Assembly: GCF_901001165.1 (NCBI RefSeq)
Contig: NC_042957.1
Span: 75,094,740-75,158,739 of the forward strand
Source: Salmo trutta
Taxonomy: Eukaryota > Chordata > Actinopteri > Salmoniformes > Salmonidae
DNA: 64,000 nucleotides
Reading direction: 5' to 3'
Shown: positions 43,381-58,300 of the stretch, piece after piece
Layout: every line of letters begins with the position of its first letter
How positions within the stretch are numbered: position 1 is the first letter of the stretch
Notes under the pieces: generated by a model
The model's database searches: none
Told to the model about the DNA's origin: nothing
What the model saw: only the letters and a program-made list of their open reading frames with translations
Translations under genes and position numbers: made by a program

Positions 43381-46300
43381 ACTCCCTGGATAATCTCATG
43401 TTTTGTCCACAGAAACCAACAGGAGAGATCAGAGTCAGAGATTCTCAGTGGTCAGTCTTCCCTAAGTCATCAAACAGACCTGGCCTCCATATTCAGTGTA
43501 TGTGGTCCTGTTATGTACATTTACTTTTGTTTACATCAAGTAAAGTTGATCTGTCAATCATTCATTAATGTGTTAATGAGAAAGCATTTCTTCTCTTGCT
43601 TAACTTATTTACTTTATTTATTTCAGTTGCTTGAAGAGAATATTATGACATTTGTGAAGAATGAGCTGAAGATGTTCAAGAGGATTCTTGGTTCAGAACT
43701 CCCAGAAGGCTTTGAGAGTCAGAAGCAGGATAAGGAAGTGGTGGATGCTGAGGATGAGAAGCAGGAGAGCAGTGCTAGAGAGGGGGCTCTGAAGATCGCA
43801 CTGCATGTCCTGAGGAAAATGAACCAGAAGGAGCTTGCTGACACACTGGAGAAAAGTAAGAACTGTCTGCCTCATGTTGAAGGTTGTTTTAAAACAAACA
43901 TATAAAAGCTGTAGCTAAAGTAGCTGTGTAACTCAATTATATTCTAGCATCCTTAACATAACACCTAGTGGCCTCATCAAGTTGCAATGGAATGTGTTGT
44001 GTTGATGAATTTAGACAGAGAGAAGAGGAGAGACAGAGGAGAGACAGAGAGGAGAGAGACAAAATATTAATGATACCATCAATAATAATAATAATAATTG
44101 TCACGTCCTGACCCTTGTAAGATGTCATTTTCTATAGTAGAGTAGGTCAGGGCGTGACAGGGGGTGTTTTGTGTTTTCTATGTTTTCTATTTCTATGTTT
44201 AAGTTCTAGGTTTTCTATTTCTATATTGGGTTTTTTGGGGTTGATCTCTAATTGGAGGCAGCTGGTCCTCGTTGCCTCTAACGAGAGATCATATTTAAGT
44301 AGGGGTGTTTCTTCCTTGGGGTTTGTGGGTTATTCATTTTTGAGTAGTGTTTATTTTCGCTCTGTCACTTTTTTTTGTTGTTGTACAATTCAAGTTTATT
44401 ATTGTATTGCATTAAGTTTCACTGATTAAATAATATGTGGAACTACACAAACGCTGCATCTTGGTCCGCTCCTTCAAACAACCGTGACAATAATAAGTCA
44501 CACTAGTGTGTAATGCATTATGAAAACATTTACACATTATATAGGCAGTTAAGAAAATTAATTATTACTAAGTACAACTTTATAACACATTCCTACAGCA
44601 CTGTAAGCATTAAAACAGACGTAATATTAATTTCCTCTGTGTTATTTCTTTTTTCAGATGAGTTTGCTATGATTTGCCAACGTGAACTCAAATCTCATCT
44701 AAAGAAGAAGTTTCAATGTGTATTTGAGGGGATCGCTAAACAAGGAAACCCAACACTTCTCAATAAGATCTACACAGAGCTCTACATCACAGAGGGTGGA
44801 AAAGGAGAGGTCAATAATGAACATGAGCTGAGACAGATTGAGACAACAACCAGGAAACAAGCAAGGCCAGAGACTGCAATCAAATGTAACGACATCTTCA
44901 AACCCTTAACTGGACAAGACAAACCTATCAGAACTGTGCTGACAAAGGGAGTCGCTGGCATTGGAAAAACAGTTTCTGTGCAGAAGTTCATTCTGGACTG
45001 GGCTGAAGGAAAAGCAAATCAGGATGTCCAATTTGTATTTTCATTCCCTTTTCGGGAGCTGAATTTGATGAACGGGGAAAACCACACTTTAATTGAACTT
45101 CTCAATCACTTCTCAATGGAAACCAAAGAATCAAGAATCTCCAACTACGACAAGTACAAAGTTCTGCTCATCTTTGATGGTCTGGATGAGTGCCGACTGC
45201 CCCTAGACTTCAAGAAGAACAAAATATGTTGTGACGTCACAAAGTCAACCTCAGTGGATGTTCTGCTGACAAATCTCATCAAGGGAAACCTGCTTCCCTC
45301 TGCTCTCCTCTGGATAACTACCCGACCTACAGCAGCCAATAAGATTCCTTCAGGGTGTGTTGACCAGGTGACATATGTACGAGGGTTCAATGACCCACAG
45401 AAGGAGGAGTACTTCAGGAAGAGATTCAGTGATGAGGACCTGGCCAGCAGAATCATCTCACACATAAAGACATCAAGGAGCCTCCACATCATGTGCCACA
45501 TTCCAGTCTTCTGTTGGATTTCTGCAATAGTCCTTGAACACATGCTGAAACATAAGAGAGAAGAGATGCCCAAGACTCTGACTGAGATGTACACACACCT
45601 TGTGGTGTTTTATACCAGACAGAAGAATGAAAAGTATCTTGGGAAAGAAGAGACAGGTCCACATTTGAATAAAGAGAGCATTCTGTCACTGGGAAAACTG
45701 GCTTTTCAACAGCTTGTCAAGGGCAATCTGATTTTCTATGAAGAAGACCTGAAAGAGGCTGGCATCGATGTCAATGAAGCCTCAGTCTACTCAGGATTGT
45801 GCACACAGATCTTTAAAGAGGAATGTGGGCTGTACCAGGACAAGGTGTACTGCTTCGTGCATCTGAGCATTCAGGAGTTTCTGGCTGCTGTATATGTGCT
45901 CCTCTCATTCATCAACAACAATGACAATCTAATGGTCAAACTGCAATCAACGAGCAGTGACTTTTCTTCGCTATTCAGAGACCAGCTTGAAGTTGCTTTC
46001 TACAAGAGTGCTGTGGATAAAGCCTTACAAAGTGACAGGGGAAACCTGGACCTTTTCCTCCGCTTCCTTCTGGGCCTCACACTGGAGTCCAATCAGAAGC
46101 ACTTACGAGGTCTACTGACAGAGACAAGAAGCAGCTCACAGAGCCATGAAGAAACAGTCAAGTATATCAAGGAGAAGATCAGGGAGAATCCCTCTCCAGA
46201 GATGTGCATCAATCTGTTCCACTGTCTGAATGAACTGAATGACCATTCTCTAGTGGAGGAGATTCAAAGCTACCTGAGCTCAGGAAGTCTTTCTCGAGGA

Positions 46301-49300
46301 AAACTGTCACCTGCACAATGGTCAGCTCTGGTCTTTGTGTTGCTAACTTCAGAAAAGGAGCTGGATGTGTTTGACCTGAAGAAATACTCCAGATCAGAGG
46401 AAGGTCTTCTGAGGCTGCTGCCAGTGGTCAAAGCCTCCAGAGCTGCTCTGTGAGTCCATAAAATGACATTTAAGTACTAATTATCAGGAAGATTTTTCAG
46501 TTTAGAGAACAATATGTATTATTGAACATCATATTGAATCAATACATCGATGTTCACATTAGTATAACAATTTGACCATACAATTGTAGGAGATGGAAGA
46601 TGAATCTATATCTTGTTTTAAAGACTAAACCAAAAGCATCCACCATTGTCCTTCTACACTACTGGTGTTAAATTAACAGTGTATTTGTGAAATCCCTTTG
46701 TTAGGCTGTCAGGCTGTGGAGTCAAAGAGAAAGGCTGTGCTTCTCTGGCCTCAGCTCTGAAGTCAAACCCCTCACACCTGAGAGAGCTGGATCTGAGTAA
46801 CAATGACCTGAAGGATTCAGGAGTGAAGCTGCTCTCTGCTGGACTGGGGAATTCACACTGTAAACTGGAGACTCTGAGGTCAGTATTCCTGTAGTTGGTC
46901 AACAAGTGATAACTGTTCACCAGATTCACATGTGTTTACCAGGCACACATAGTCCACTCCATATGTGTTTGGACAGTGAAACTTACAGTTTTAAATGTTG
47001 AGGTATCGTCCAGCATTTTGGATTTGAGATAGAATGTTTCATATTATGCGACAGTGGAGAACGTCACCTTTTATTTCAGTGTTCATACATACCTGTTTTA
47101 CTGTTTAGAAATTAAAGCACTTTATGTATCTAGTTCTCCCATTTGAATAATTCCTAATGATTTGGATTAATTCACTGATAGTATATTAAAGTCATAAGTT
47201 TAGTTTTTGGTCTCATTTTTGGTCTCATATTCCTTGCCTGCAGTGATTACATCAAGCATGTGACTCTACACACTTATTGAAAGCATTTGCCGTTTGATTT
47301 GGTTGTGTTTTGGAATATGTTTTTCCCAATAGAAACTGAATAATAAGTACTGACCTGTCATTTTGGAGTCACTTCACTTGTACTGTCAGTAAGAATAGAA
47401 GAATGTTTTTGAACACTTCTACATTAATGTGGATACTACCATGATTATGAATAATCATGGATGAATCGTAAATGATGATGAATGACAAAGTTATAGAGGT
47501 GCAAAGCTCAGAAAAAATGCTATCCTCCCTGTTATTGGTAGCGGTAAGAGCTTAGCATGTTTTGTTGGAGCATCTGTAACTTCCTCAATTATTATTATTA
47601 TTCATGAATCCTTCCTGCTTTTTCTTAATCATGGCATCATCAGGATTAGTTTAGTAGTTTTTAGAAACATGTTATCTACCAACTTAGGAATTAAAATTAC
47701 TCCAGTCACCATCACAACCCAAACAAACTGCAAATGTAACCAATGAGTTTGAGTCACAAGCTTGATGTAGTCATTGCATGCAAGAAATATGGGACCAAAT
47801 ACTAAACTTTTAACTACTTTAATACACTATAAGTGAATTTGTCTAAATTCTTATGACTTCTTCAAATGGGGGGACTAGATACATAAAGTGCTTTCATTTC
47901 TAAGCGGTGAAACATACTGTAACGCGGGTTGTATAAAGGGGACCAAGGCACAGCATGTAAAGTGCTCATCCTTTACTTTAATGAAAACACTTAAACAAAA
48001 CGACAGCCAACAGTTCCGTCAGGTATTCTAACAAAACGGAAACCAACTACCCACACCAACACAGGAAAAACAGGCTGCCTAAGTATGGCTTCCAATCAGA
48101 GACAACGATAGACAGCTGCCTCTGATTGGAAACCATACCTGGCCAAAACATAGAAAACAAAAACATAGAATGCCCACCCACCTATCACACCCTGACCTAA
48201 CTAAACAGAGAAAACACAGCTCTCCTAGGTCAGAGCGTGACACATACCCTTTAATAAAAGGTGACATTATATACTGTTGTCACGTCCTGACCAGTATAGG
48301 GGTTATTTTGTTATTGTAGTTTGATCAGGACGTGGCAGGGGGCGTTTGTTTTATGTGGTTCAGGGTCTGTTTTGTGTATGTGTTTAGGTAGAGGGGTATT
48401 TGATTTATTAGTCCGGGGTTTGTTAGTCATTGTTCTATGTGAGTATATTTCTATGTTCTATCTAGTCTTTTGTATTTCTTTGTTTAGTTAATTGGGGTTG
48501 CACTCTCAATTGGAGGCAGCTGGTTATTGTTGCCTCTGATTGAGGGTCCTATAATTGGGAGTTTGTTTTCATGGGTTTTTGTGGGAGATTGTTTCTTGTT
48601 TTGCGTTATGCCTGACGAGACTGTCAAGTTCGTTTGTTTTTTTGTATACGATGTATGTGTTTTCCTTCTTCACTCAATAAAAAGAAGATGAGTATACATT
48701 TTCCCGCTGCGTTTTGGTCAACACCCTATGACAACTGTCACCTCATATGAAACATTTGAACTCAAATCTCAAATGCTGGAGTATAGAGCCAAATTTAAAA
48801 ATGTTATCTTCACTGTCAAAATAGATATGGTGTGGACTGTATACTTAATACAATCTAAATTTGATACCTCACTGTCTGTCTTTTGATTGATACTGCTTTT
48901 TAAATTGGTCTGGTCAGTCTACTCAAATATTTGACCTTACATTTGACATTTCTAATAATGATTCATGAATATACTATATATGGCATGTTTCAAGATGTAT
49001 CTGAAAATGTGAAAAAATACACTGCCCTCAAAGCTGATCACTAAGCTAAGAACCCTGGGTTGAAACACCTCCCTCTGCAACTGGATCCTTTACTTCCTGA
49101 CGGGACGCCCCAGGTGGTAAGGCTAGGCAACAACACATCTGCCACGCTGATCCTCAACACGGGGTCCCCTCAGGGGTGCGTGCTTAGTCCCCTCCTGTAC
49201 TCCCTGTTCACCAATCGACTGCTTGGCCAAGCACGACTCCAACACCATCATTAAGTTTCCTAACAACACAACGGGGACAGGCCTGATCGCCAACAACAAT

Positions 49301-52300
49301 AAGACAGCTTATAGGGAGGAGGTCAGAGACCTGGCAGTGTGGTGCTAGGACAACAACCTCTCTCTCAACATGATCAAGACAAAGGAGATGATCGTGGACT
49401 ACAGGAAAAGGATGACTGAGCACACCCCCATTCTCATCGACAGGGCTGTAGTGGAGCAGGCTGAGAGCTTCAAGTTCCTTGGTGTCCACATCACCAACAA
49501 ACTGTCATGGTCCAAACACACCAAGAAAGTTGTGAAGAGGGCACGACAACGCCTATTCCCCATCAGGAGACTGAAAAGATTTTGCATGGGTCCTCAGATC
49601 CTCAAACAGTTCTACAGCTGCACCATCAAGAACATCATGACTGGTTGCATCAACCACTGGTATGTGAACTGCTCAGCCTCCGACCGCAAGGCGCTACAGA
49701 GGGTAGTGCAAACGACCCAGTACATCACTAGGGCCAAGCGTTCTGCCATCCAGGGCCTCTATACCAGGCAATGTCAGAAGATGACCCTTAAAATTCATAG
49801 ACTGTTCTCTTTGCTACTGCATGGCAAGCGGTACTGGAGCGCCAAGTCTTCTTAAGGCTTCTTAACAGCTTCTACCCCAAAGCCATAGGACCGCTAAACA
49901 GCTAATCAAATGGCCGCCCGGAATATTTACATTTTTCTTTACGCTGCTGCTGTTTATTGTCTATGCATAGTCACTTAACCCCTACCTACAGTTACATATT
50001 ACCTCAACTAACCTGTAGCCCTGCACATTGACTCGGTACCGGTACCCCCTGTACATAGCCTCGCCATTGTTATTTTGTTGTTGATCTTTTATGTTTTACT
50101 ATTTTCTTTACTCTTAATTTTCTTAAAACTGCATGGTTGGATAAGGGCTTCTAAGTAAGCATTTCACAGTAAGCTCTACACCTGTTCTATTCAGCGCATG
50201 TGACAAACACAATTTGATTTGATTTTCCACTCTATTTTCAACACCAAAGAGTAGCAGAGTGATTTTTAAATTATTTTACTCTTTGCAGGCTGTCAGGCTG
50301 TGGAGTCACAGAGGAGGGCTGTGCTTCTCTCGTCTCAGCTCTGAAATCAAACCCCTCACACCTGAGAGAGCTGGATCTGAGTAACAATGACCTGAAGGAT
50401 TCAGGACTGGATCTGCTCTCTGCTGGACTGGGGAATCCCCACTGTAAACTGGAGACTCTGAGGTCAGTATTCCTGTAGTTGGTCTACAAGTGGTAACTGT
50501 TCACCAGATCCACATGTGTTTACTAGGCACACAGTCTACACCATATGTGTTTGGACAGTGAAGCTTACAGTTTGCAATTTGCCACTATGCTTCAGCATTT
50601 TGGATTTCAGGTAGAATGTTTCATATTAGGTGAGACTTAAGAATGTCACCTTTTATTTGATGGTATTCAAACATATCTGTTTTACCGTTTAGAAATTAAA
50701 TCACTTTATGTAAGTACTTCTCCCATTTAAAGGGAGATTTTATTTGGACAAATTCACTTATAGTGTATTAAAGTTGTCAAAAGTTTAGTATTTAGTTCTG
50801 TAAGGCAGCCCCCGAAGTCACTCTTCCTATCAACTGTATGCAAAAATGTGCCATGTTGTCTTAAGAATTCAGCATTCTCTGTGTTGGTCTTGCCAACCCC
50901 TATTGTGACACCTCTGAGAAGCAGAGGTTACATCATGTAGGTCTGATATCTTATTGGAGGTTAACTTTACAGTAATACAATTGGTCAACAACTCAGGTTT
51001 TGAATCTAAACTACTCAGACACTTATAAAGGGGTCTAAGAGTCGTTGTTCATTCTCTTATTCGTCTGTGACCTGCTATGGTGAGATACTCTTTCTCTATC
51101 TCTCTCTCTCCGCCCCATGCACTTTTGAGGCATGGCCTTTCAGGCTAGAGGTTTCTTTATCTCGCTCTCCACCACATAGACTTTTGCGGCATTTCAGGCA
51201 AGAGGTTTCTCTCTCTCTCTGACTATTCTTAGAATAATGACTTATAATGCTTGTTAATGCCTTGTAACTTAAGTTTATGTCTTGTATTTGAATCCATTCA
51301 TTTTACGAAGTGATTAAATACACTTGTATTTAGAATCCATTTTCAGACATGTCTTCATTGCTTATTAGTGTAACTCAACCATAGCATCTTGCATATTGCT
51401 AATTATCTTTATCGAGTCAGATAAAAATTTTAATGGGCTAATTGCTTAGTCTTTTTACGAGTTTACGAGTTATTTACAGTGCATTCGGAAAGTATTCAGA
51501 TCCCTTGACTTCTTCCACATTTTCTTACGTTACAGCCTTATTAAAACATTTTTTTTAATCCTCATCAATCTACATTCAACACCCCATAAGGACAAAGTGA
51601 AAACAGATTTTTTTTACATTTTTGCAAATTTAAAAAATAAAATAAATAAATAAATACCTTATTAAATAAAGGTGAATTAAAAAAAATAAAAAAATTGGTG
51701 GAATGCTGCAGAGATGGTTGTCCTTCTGGAAAGTTCTCCCATCTCCACAGAGGAACTCCGGAGCTCTTTCAGCGTGACCATCAGGTTCTTGGTCACCTCC
51801 CTGACCAAGTCCCTTCTCCCCTGATTGCTCAGTTTTGCCGGGCGGCCAGCTCTAGGAAGAGTGTTGGTGGTTCCAAACTTCTTGCATTTAAGAATAATGG
51901 AGGCCAGGTCTTTTTGGGAGACCTTCAATGCTTCAGAAAATGTTTTGGTACCCTTCCCCAGATCTGTGCCTCCACACAATCCTGTCTTGGAGCTGAACGG
52001 ACAATTCCTTCGACCTCATTGCTTGGTTTTTGCTCTGACATGCACTGTCAACTGTGGGACTTTATATAGACACGTGTGTGCCTTTCCAAATCATGTCCAA
52101 TAAATTGAATTTACCACAGTCAAGTTGTAGAAACATCTCAAGGATGATCAATGGAAACAGGATGCACCTGAACTCAATTTTGAGTTAGTAAAGGGTCTGA
52201 ATACTAATGTAAACCAGGTAGGCCAGTTGAGAACAAGTTCTCATTTACAACTACGACCTGGCCAAGATAAAGCAAAGCAGTGCGACACAGACAACACGGA

Positions 52301-55300
52301 ATTACACATGGGATAAACAAACATACAGTCAATAACATAATAGAAAAGTCTATATACAGTGTATGCAAATGTAGTAAGATTAGGGAGGTAAGGCAATAAA
52401 TAGGCCATAGTGTCGAAATAATTAAAATGTAACAATTAAACACTCGAGTGATAGATGTACGGAAGAAGAATGTGCAAGTAGAGATACTGGGGTGCAAAGG
52501 AGCAAAAAATAAATAACAATATAGGGATGAGGGTGGTTGGGTGGGCTATTTACAGATGGGCTGTGTACAGGTGCAATGATCGGTAAGCTGCTCTGACAGC
52601 TGATGCTTAAAGTTAGTTAGGGAAATATAAGACTCCAGCTTCAGTGATTTTTGCAATTCGTTCCAGTCATTGGCAGCAGAGAACTGGAATGAAAGGCGGC
52701 CAAAGGAGGAGTTAGCTTTGGGGATGACCAGTGAAATATACCTGCTGGAGCGCATGCTATGGTGACCGGTGAGTAAAATATACCTGCTGGGGTGCTGCTA
52801 TGGTGACCAGTGAGCTGAGATAAGGCGGGGCTTTACCTAGCAGAGACGTGTAGATGACCTGGAGCCAGTGGGTTTGGCCACAAATTTGAAGCGAGGGCCA
52901 GCCAACGAGAGCATACAGGTCGCAGTGGTGCGTAGTATATGGGGCTTTGGTGACAAAACGGATGGCACTGTGATAGACTGTATAAATTTTGCTGAGTAGA
53001 GTGTTGGAGGCTATTTTGTAAATGACATCGCCGAAGTCAAGGATCGGTAGGATAGTCAGTTTTACGAGGGTATGTTTGGCAGCATATGTGAAGGATGCTT
53101 TGTTGCGAAATAGGAAGCCAATTCTAGATTTAATTTTGGATTGGAGATGCTTAATGTGAGTCTGGAACGAGAGTTTAAAGTCTAACCAGACACCTAGGTA
53201 TTTGTAGTTGTCCACATATTCTAAGTCAGAACTGTCCAGAGTAGTGATGCTAGACGGGCGGGCGGGCAGGTGCGGGCAGCGATCGGTTGAAGAGCATGCA
53301 CTTAGTTTTACTAGCATTTAAGAGCAGTTGGAGGCCATAGAAAGAGTGTATGGCATTGAAGCTCGTCTGGAGATGTGTTAACACAGTGTCCAAAGAAGGG
53401 CCAGAAGTATACATAATGGTGTCGTCTGCGTAGAGGTGGATCAGAGACTCACCAGCAGCAAGAGCGACATCATTGATGTATATAGAGAAAAGAGTCAGCC
53501 CGAGAATTGAACCTTGTGGCACGCCCATAGAGACTGCCAGAGGTCCGGACAACAGGCCCTCCGATTTCACACACTGAACTCTATCTGAGAAGTAGTTGGT
53601 GAACCAGGCGAGGCAGTCATTTGAGAAACCAAGGCTGTTGACTCTGCCGATAAGAATGCGGTGATTGACGGAGTCGAAATTCTTGGCCAGGTCGATGAAG
53701 ACGGCTGCACAGTATTGTCTTTTATCGATGGTGGTTATGATATCGTTTAGGACCTTGAGCGTGGATGAGGTGCACCCATGACCAGCTCGGAAACCAGATT
53801 AACTAGCGGAGAAGGTACGGTGGGATTCGAAATGGTCGGTGATCTGTTTGTTACCTTGGCTAATGAAGACTTTAGAAAGGCAGGTAAGGATAGATATAGG
53901 TATGTAACAGTTTGGGTCTAGAGTGTCTCCCCCTTTGAAGAGGGGGATGACCGCGGCAGCTTTCCAATCTTTGGGGATCTCAGGTGATACGAAAGAGAGA
54001 TTGAACAGGCTCGTAATAGGGGTTGCAACAAATGCGGCGGATAATTTAAGAAATAGAGGGTCCAGATTGTCTAGCCCAGGTGATTTGTAGGGGTCCAGAT
54101 TTTGCTGCTCTTTCAGAACATCAGCTATCTGGATTTGGGTGAAGGAGAAATGGGGGAGCCTTGGGCAAGTTGTTGTGGGGGGTGCAGAGCTGTTGACCGG
54201 GGTAGGGGTAGCCAGGTGGAAAGCGTGGCCAGCCGTAGAAAAACGCTTATTGATATTCTCGATTATCGTAGATTTATCAGTGGTGACACTGTTTCCTAGC
54301 CTCAGTGCAGTGGGCAGCTGGGAGGAGGTGCTCTTAATCTCCATGGACTTTACAGTGTCCCAGGACGAGTTTGTGCTACAGGATGCAAATTTCTGTTTGA
54401 AACAGCTAGCCTTTGCTTTCCTAACTCTGTATACTGATCCCTAACTTCCCTGAAAAGTTGCATATCGCAGGGGCTATTCGATGCTAATGCAGTACGCCAC
54501 AGGATGTCAGGCCTTTATGGTAGAGTGGCCAGACGGACGCCACTCCTCATTAAAAGGCATATGACAGCCTGCTTGGAGTTTGCTAAAATGCACCTAAAGA
54601 TTCTCAGACCATGAGAAACAAGATTCTCTGGTCTGATGAAACCAAGATAGAACTTTTTGGATGGTATGCCAAGCATCACGTCTGGAGGAATTCTGGCAAC
54701 ATCCCTACGGTGAAACATGGTGGTGGCAGCATTATGCTTTGGGGATGTTTTTCAGTGGCAGGGAATAGAAGACTAGTTAGGATCAAGTGGAAGATGAACG
54801 GAGCAAAGTACTAAGAGATCCTTGATGAAAACCTTCTTCAGAGCACTCAGGACCTCAGACTGGGACAAAAGTTCACCTTCCAACAGGACAACGCAGGAGT
54901 GGCTTCGGGACAAGTCTCTGAATGTCCTTGAGTAGCCCAGCCAGAGCCCGGACTTGAACCCGATCGAACATCTCTGGAGAAACCTGAAAATAGCTGTGCA
55001 GCGACGCACCCCATCCAACCCGACAGAGCTTGAGAGGGTCTGCAGAGAAGAATGGGACAAACTACCCAAATACAGGTGTGCCAAGCTTATAGCGTCATTC
55101 CCAAGAAGACTTGCTGCCAAAGGTACTTCAACAAAGTATTTAGTAAATGGTCTGAATACTTATGAAAATGAAATTTTTCAGTTTTTTATCTTTTAATACA
55201 TTTGAAAAAAAATCTAAAAACCTGTTTTTGCTTTGTCATTATGGGGTATTGTGTGTAGATTTAATGAAAAAAGAAAACAATTTCATCCATTTTAGAATAA

Positions 55301-58300
55301 GGCTGTAACGTAACAAAATGTGACCGACCTGCTCAAATTATTCTTAAGTAGCAAAATTTTTAATTGTGTTTTGTACATTGGATAAAAATAGAGACTGAGA
55401 GCTACAAAGTGGTATAACATACACTGCATTTTTGAGGAGCAATGGGAAAGTAATTCTGCTTCTCAAACTCACTTTTGAGAAAATGGCCTTTGAATGTTTT
55501 GGTACCTACTGGAGAGCTCTCCTTTGTCTATACCCATTCAACATTGTTCACACCTTCTTAAGCCAGCCCCACCCACCTCTTTAAGGATTCACATGAGGTC
55601 ATGTGCTAAACAGTGAGTAGTGTAGTAAAGACTAAGACTTAAAAAGTGATAAAAGTAGTAGCCTACAGTAACGAAAAATTCCAGGTAAACAGAAAGTGTC
55701 CAGATGAAAATATTTGATAAATATTAGATGACGCTTACCCAGACACACTTGTCTAAATTGATGGGTCATGTGAAAGAAATGCTAGAATCCCCAGCCACAT
55801 CCTGCTAAGTGGATGGGTCTCTACAGAAGGTGTAAATGGTACAGCTAAATGGTTACTTGCTTAGTAGCAATATAAGAAATAGATAGTGTCAATATAAATA
55901 AAATATACATTATGTACAAGAACAATATCAATAACGATATCAGCGATAGATGAGGTAGTTATATGCATACAATCAGGGTTAAAGTGGCTGAGAAGCAGGA
56001 TAACAAATAAATAAAAAATAGTAGCAGCAACGTATGGCGTGTGTGTTAGGAGAGAGTCATGTGAATAGAAACACTGCAGATAGTGCTGATGACTGGTCTG
56101 TCCGAACCACTCATGAACAAGGGAATCTATATTTGGAGAGCCTGTTTCTGTCCTGCTCTTGACTTTGGTGCAGGGCATGTGATGCCCATAGCCTCTTTGT
56201 TACAAAACTCCCTGATCTTCTCAACAAGATAAGTTTGTCTAGCTGTGTCCAGTCCAGGTGGTGCTTGTACAGGCAGAACATTTATGGGAGGAAGGATGTC
56301 AGCGTTGCGCAGCAGCTGAAACCTGGTCCCGACTGAGTCTGAAAGCTCCTTGGTGACAACAACACAAGGCTCCAGAGCATCAAAGCTATAAAATGGGAAA
56401 TAACAAAAAAAATTAAGACATTACAACCTTTCACAACATCAATTCACCTCCCAAGTTTAGATTAGAAGAATAATCTCATACAATGCAATGAAAATTATAT
56501 TCACCTGAAGTGCTGGAACTGCTTGATCTGTGGCAGCAGCATGAAGTACGGAGTCAGGTGTTGTTGCCAGCCATAGCATTCCACCAGCACCGTACCATCC
56601 TCCAGTCCAACCAGTGGTGGGATGTTGACCCCTGTCATAGTGCTGACCTTCACAACACCAGCAATCTCAGACAATGTGTTCACCTGTTCTTGCTTGGGCC
56701 AGCTCTCTTTTTGATGGGAGGCATTAGACCAGGCCTGGGCAACCTGATTCAATACGGCCAGCGGAATCATGCTCAGATCACATAAAAGATTTGCGATTAG
56801 TAAAGTTTTGAAAAACGTATTTGTTATTCAAATTAAAAGCCCAATGAATACTCGCCTTTGTGTAATGATTTAATTCCCACCGCTTGTACGACATTTATTT
56901 TTAAGTCACGTATAAATAATAACTGCACGAGGATGGACAGTGACTGACAGGCTTACACACACGTCACAGTTACAAATAGTAGCTAGCTAGAAATTGCACA
57001 AAAATGGGTTTTTAACATATTTCAAAGAAAAGGAAAGTAGACAATGAATGTAGGGTGATCCAGCAAGTGTGGACATCGAAATATTTCTTTATTGAGGTAT
57101 CAGGGAAAGCTGTGTGCTTAGTGTGCAAAGAGAGCATCACCAGACGAAGCATGCAGAGAAATATAGGAATATGTCTTCTGAGCAGAGGGCAAGTTCATCG
57201 AAAGAGTTGCTTTCTCAGTTGCAAAAGCAGCAAGAACTTTACACAAAACTGCATTCAGCAAACAATGGAATTGCGAGAGCTAGCAATGTACTGTCCACAA
57301 AATTACTAAACATAGCAAGCCATTCGCTGAGGATGAATTCATTAAAGAATGTTTAATTGACTTTGCTCCAATAAGAAAGAGCTGTTTGAAAATGTTTCCC
57401 GGTCAAGACGAACAGTGACACAGCGTGTTGAGGACATCGCAGAGAATATGGAACAACAGTTGAAAGGATTTCACCTATTTCTCCTTGGCCCTGGATGAGA
57501 GCAGTGATGCACATGACATGGCGCAGTTGTTGATATTCTTACAAGGCATAACCACAGAAATGACAGAGGAGCTTGCTTCAGTGCAGTCAATGAAGAGCAC
57601 CACCACAGGGAAACATTTATTGGAGGAGGTTAATAAGTGTGTGGCAAAGCTGGGACTGAGTTTTGAAAAGTTATCCAATGTGACCACTGATGGGTGCCCA
57701 AACTTGGATACAAGATCAAGTAGCTGAGCTGAACCCAGATCAGAAAATACTTTTCCTGCATTGCATTATTCATTAGGAGGTGCTCTGAAAATGTGTTCTG
57801 AAAATGAGCCATGTTGTGGATACAGTTACTATCTTGGTAAACTTCATAAGAGCAAAATCTTTAAGCCACAGGCACTTTGTCTCACTGTTGGAAGAGACAG
57901 TGTCGGGTCATGCAGATCTCCCCTACCACACAACCGTGAGATGGCTGAGTTTGGGGAAGGAGCTTAAAAGGGTGTGGGACCTGAAGTCAGAGATTGCTGA
58001 GTTTTTGCAAATGAAAGGAAAATATGTTGATTTCCCTCAACTGCAAGATAAAGAATGGTTTGGCTGATTTTGCCTTCACCGTGGATATCATGGCTCTCAT
58101 GAATGAACTGAATTCCAAAGGCCTTTTTGCACATCAGATGTCAAGTCTTGTCAAAGCCTGCAAGGGAAAATTACTCCTCCTGACCCGCCATGTAAAAGCC
58201 TACAAACTCACTCACCTTCCCGACACTACCAGTCTGTTCCCTATCAGATGACCAGAAGTATACATCGCTGCTGTGTGCTTTGAACGGTGAGTTTTCTCGT

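Noticed and set aside
43303..43905. 200-codon frame starting in the GT repeat
   Set aside because: It reads through exon 3, intron and exon 4; splice sites and phases support separate exons.
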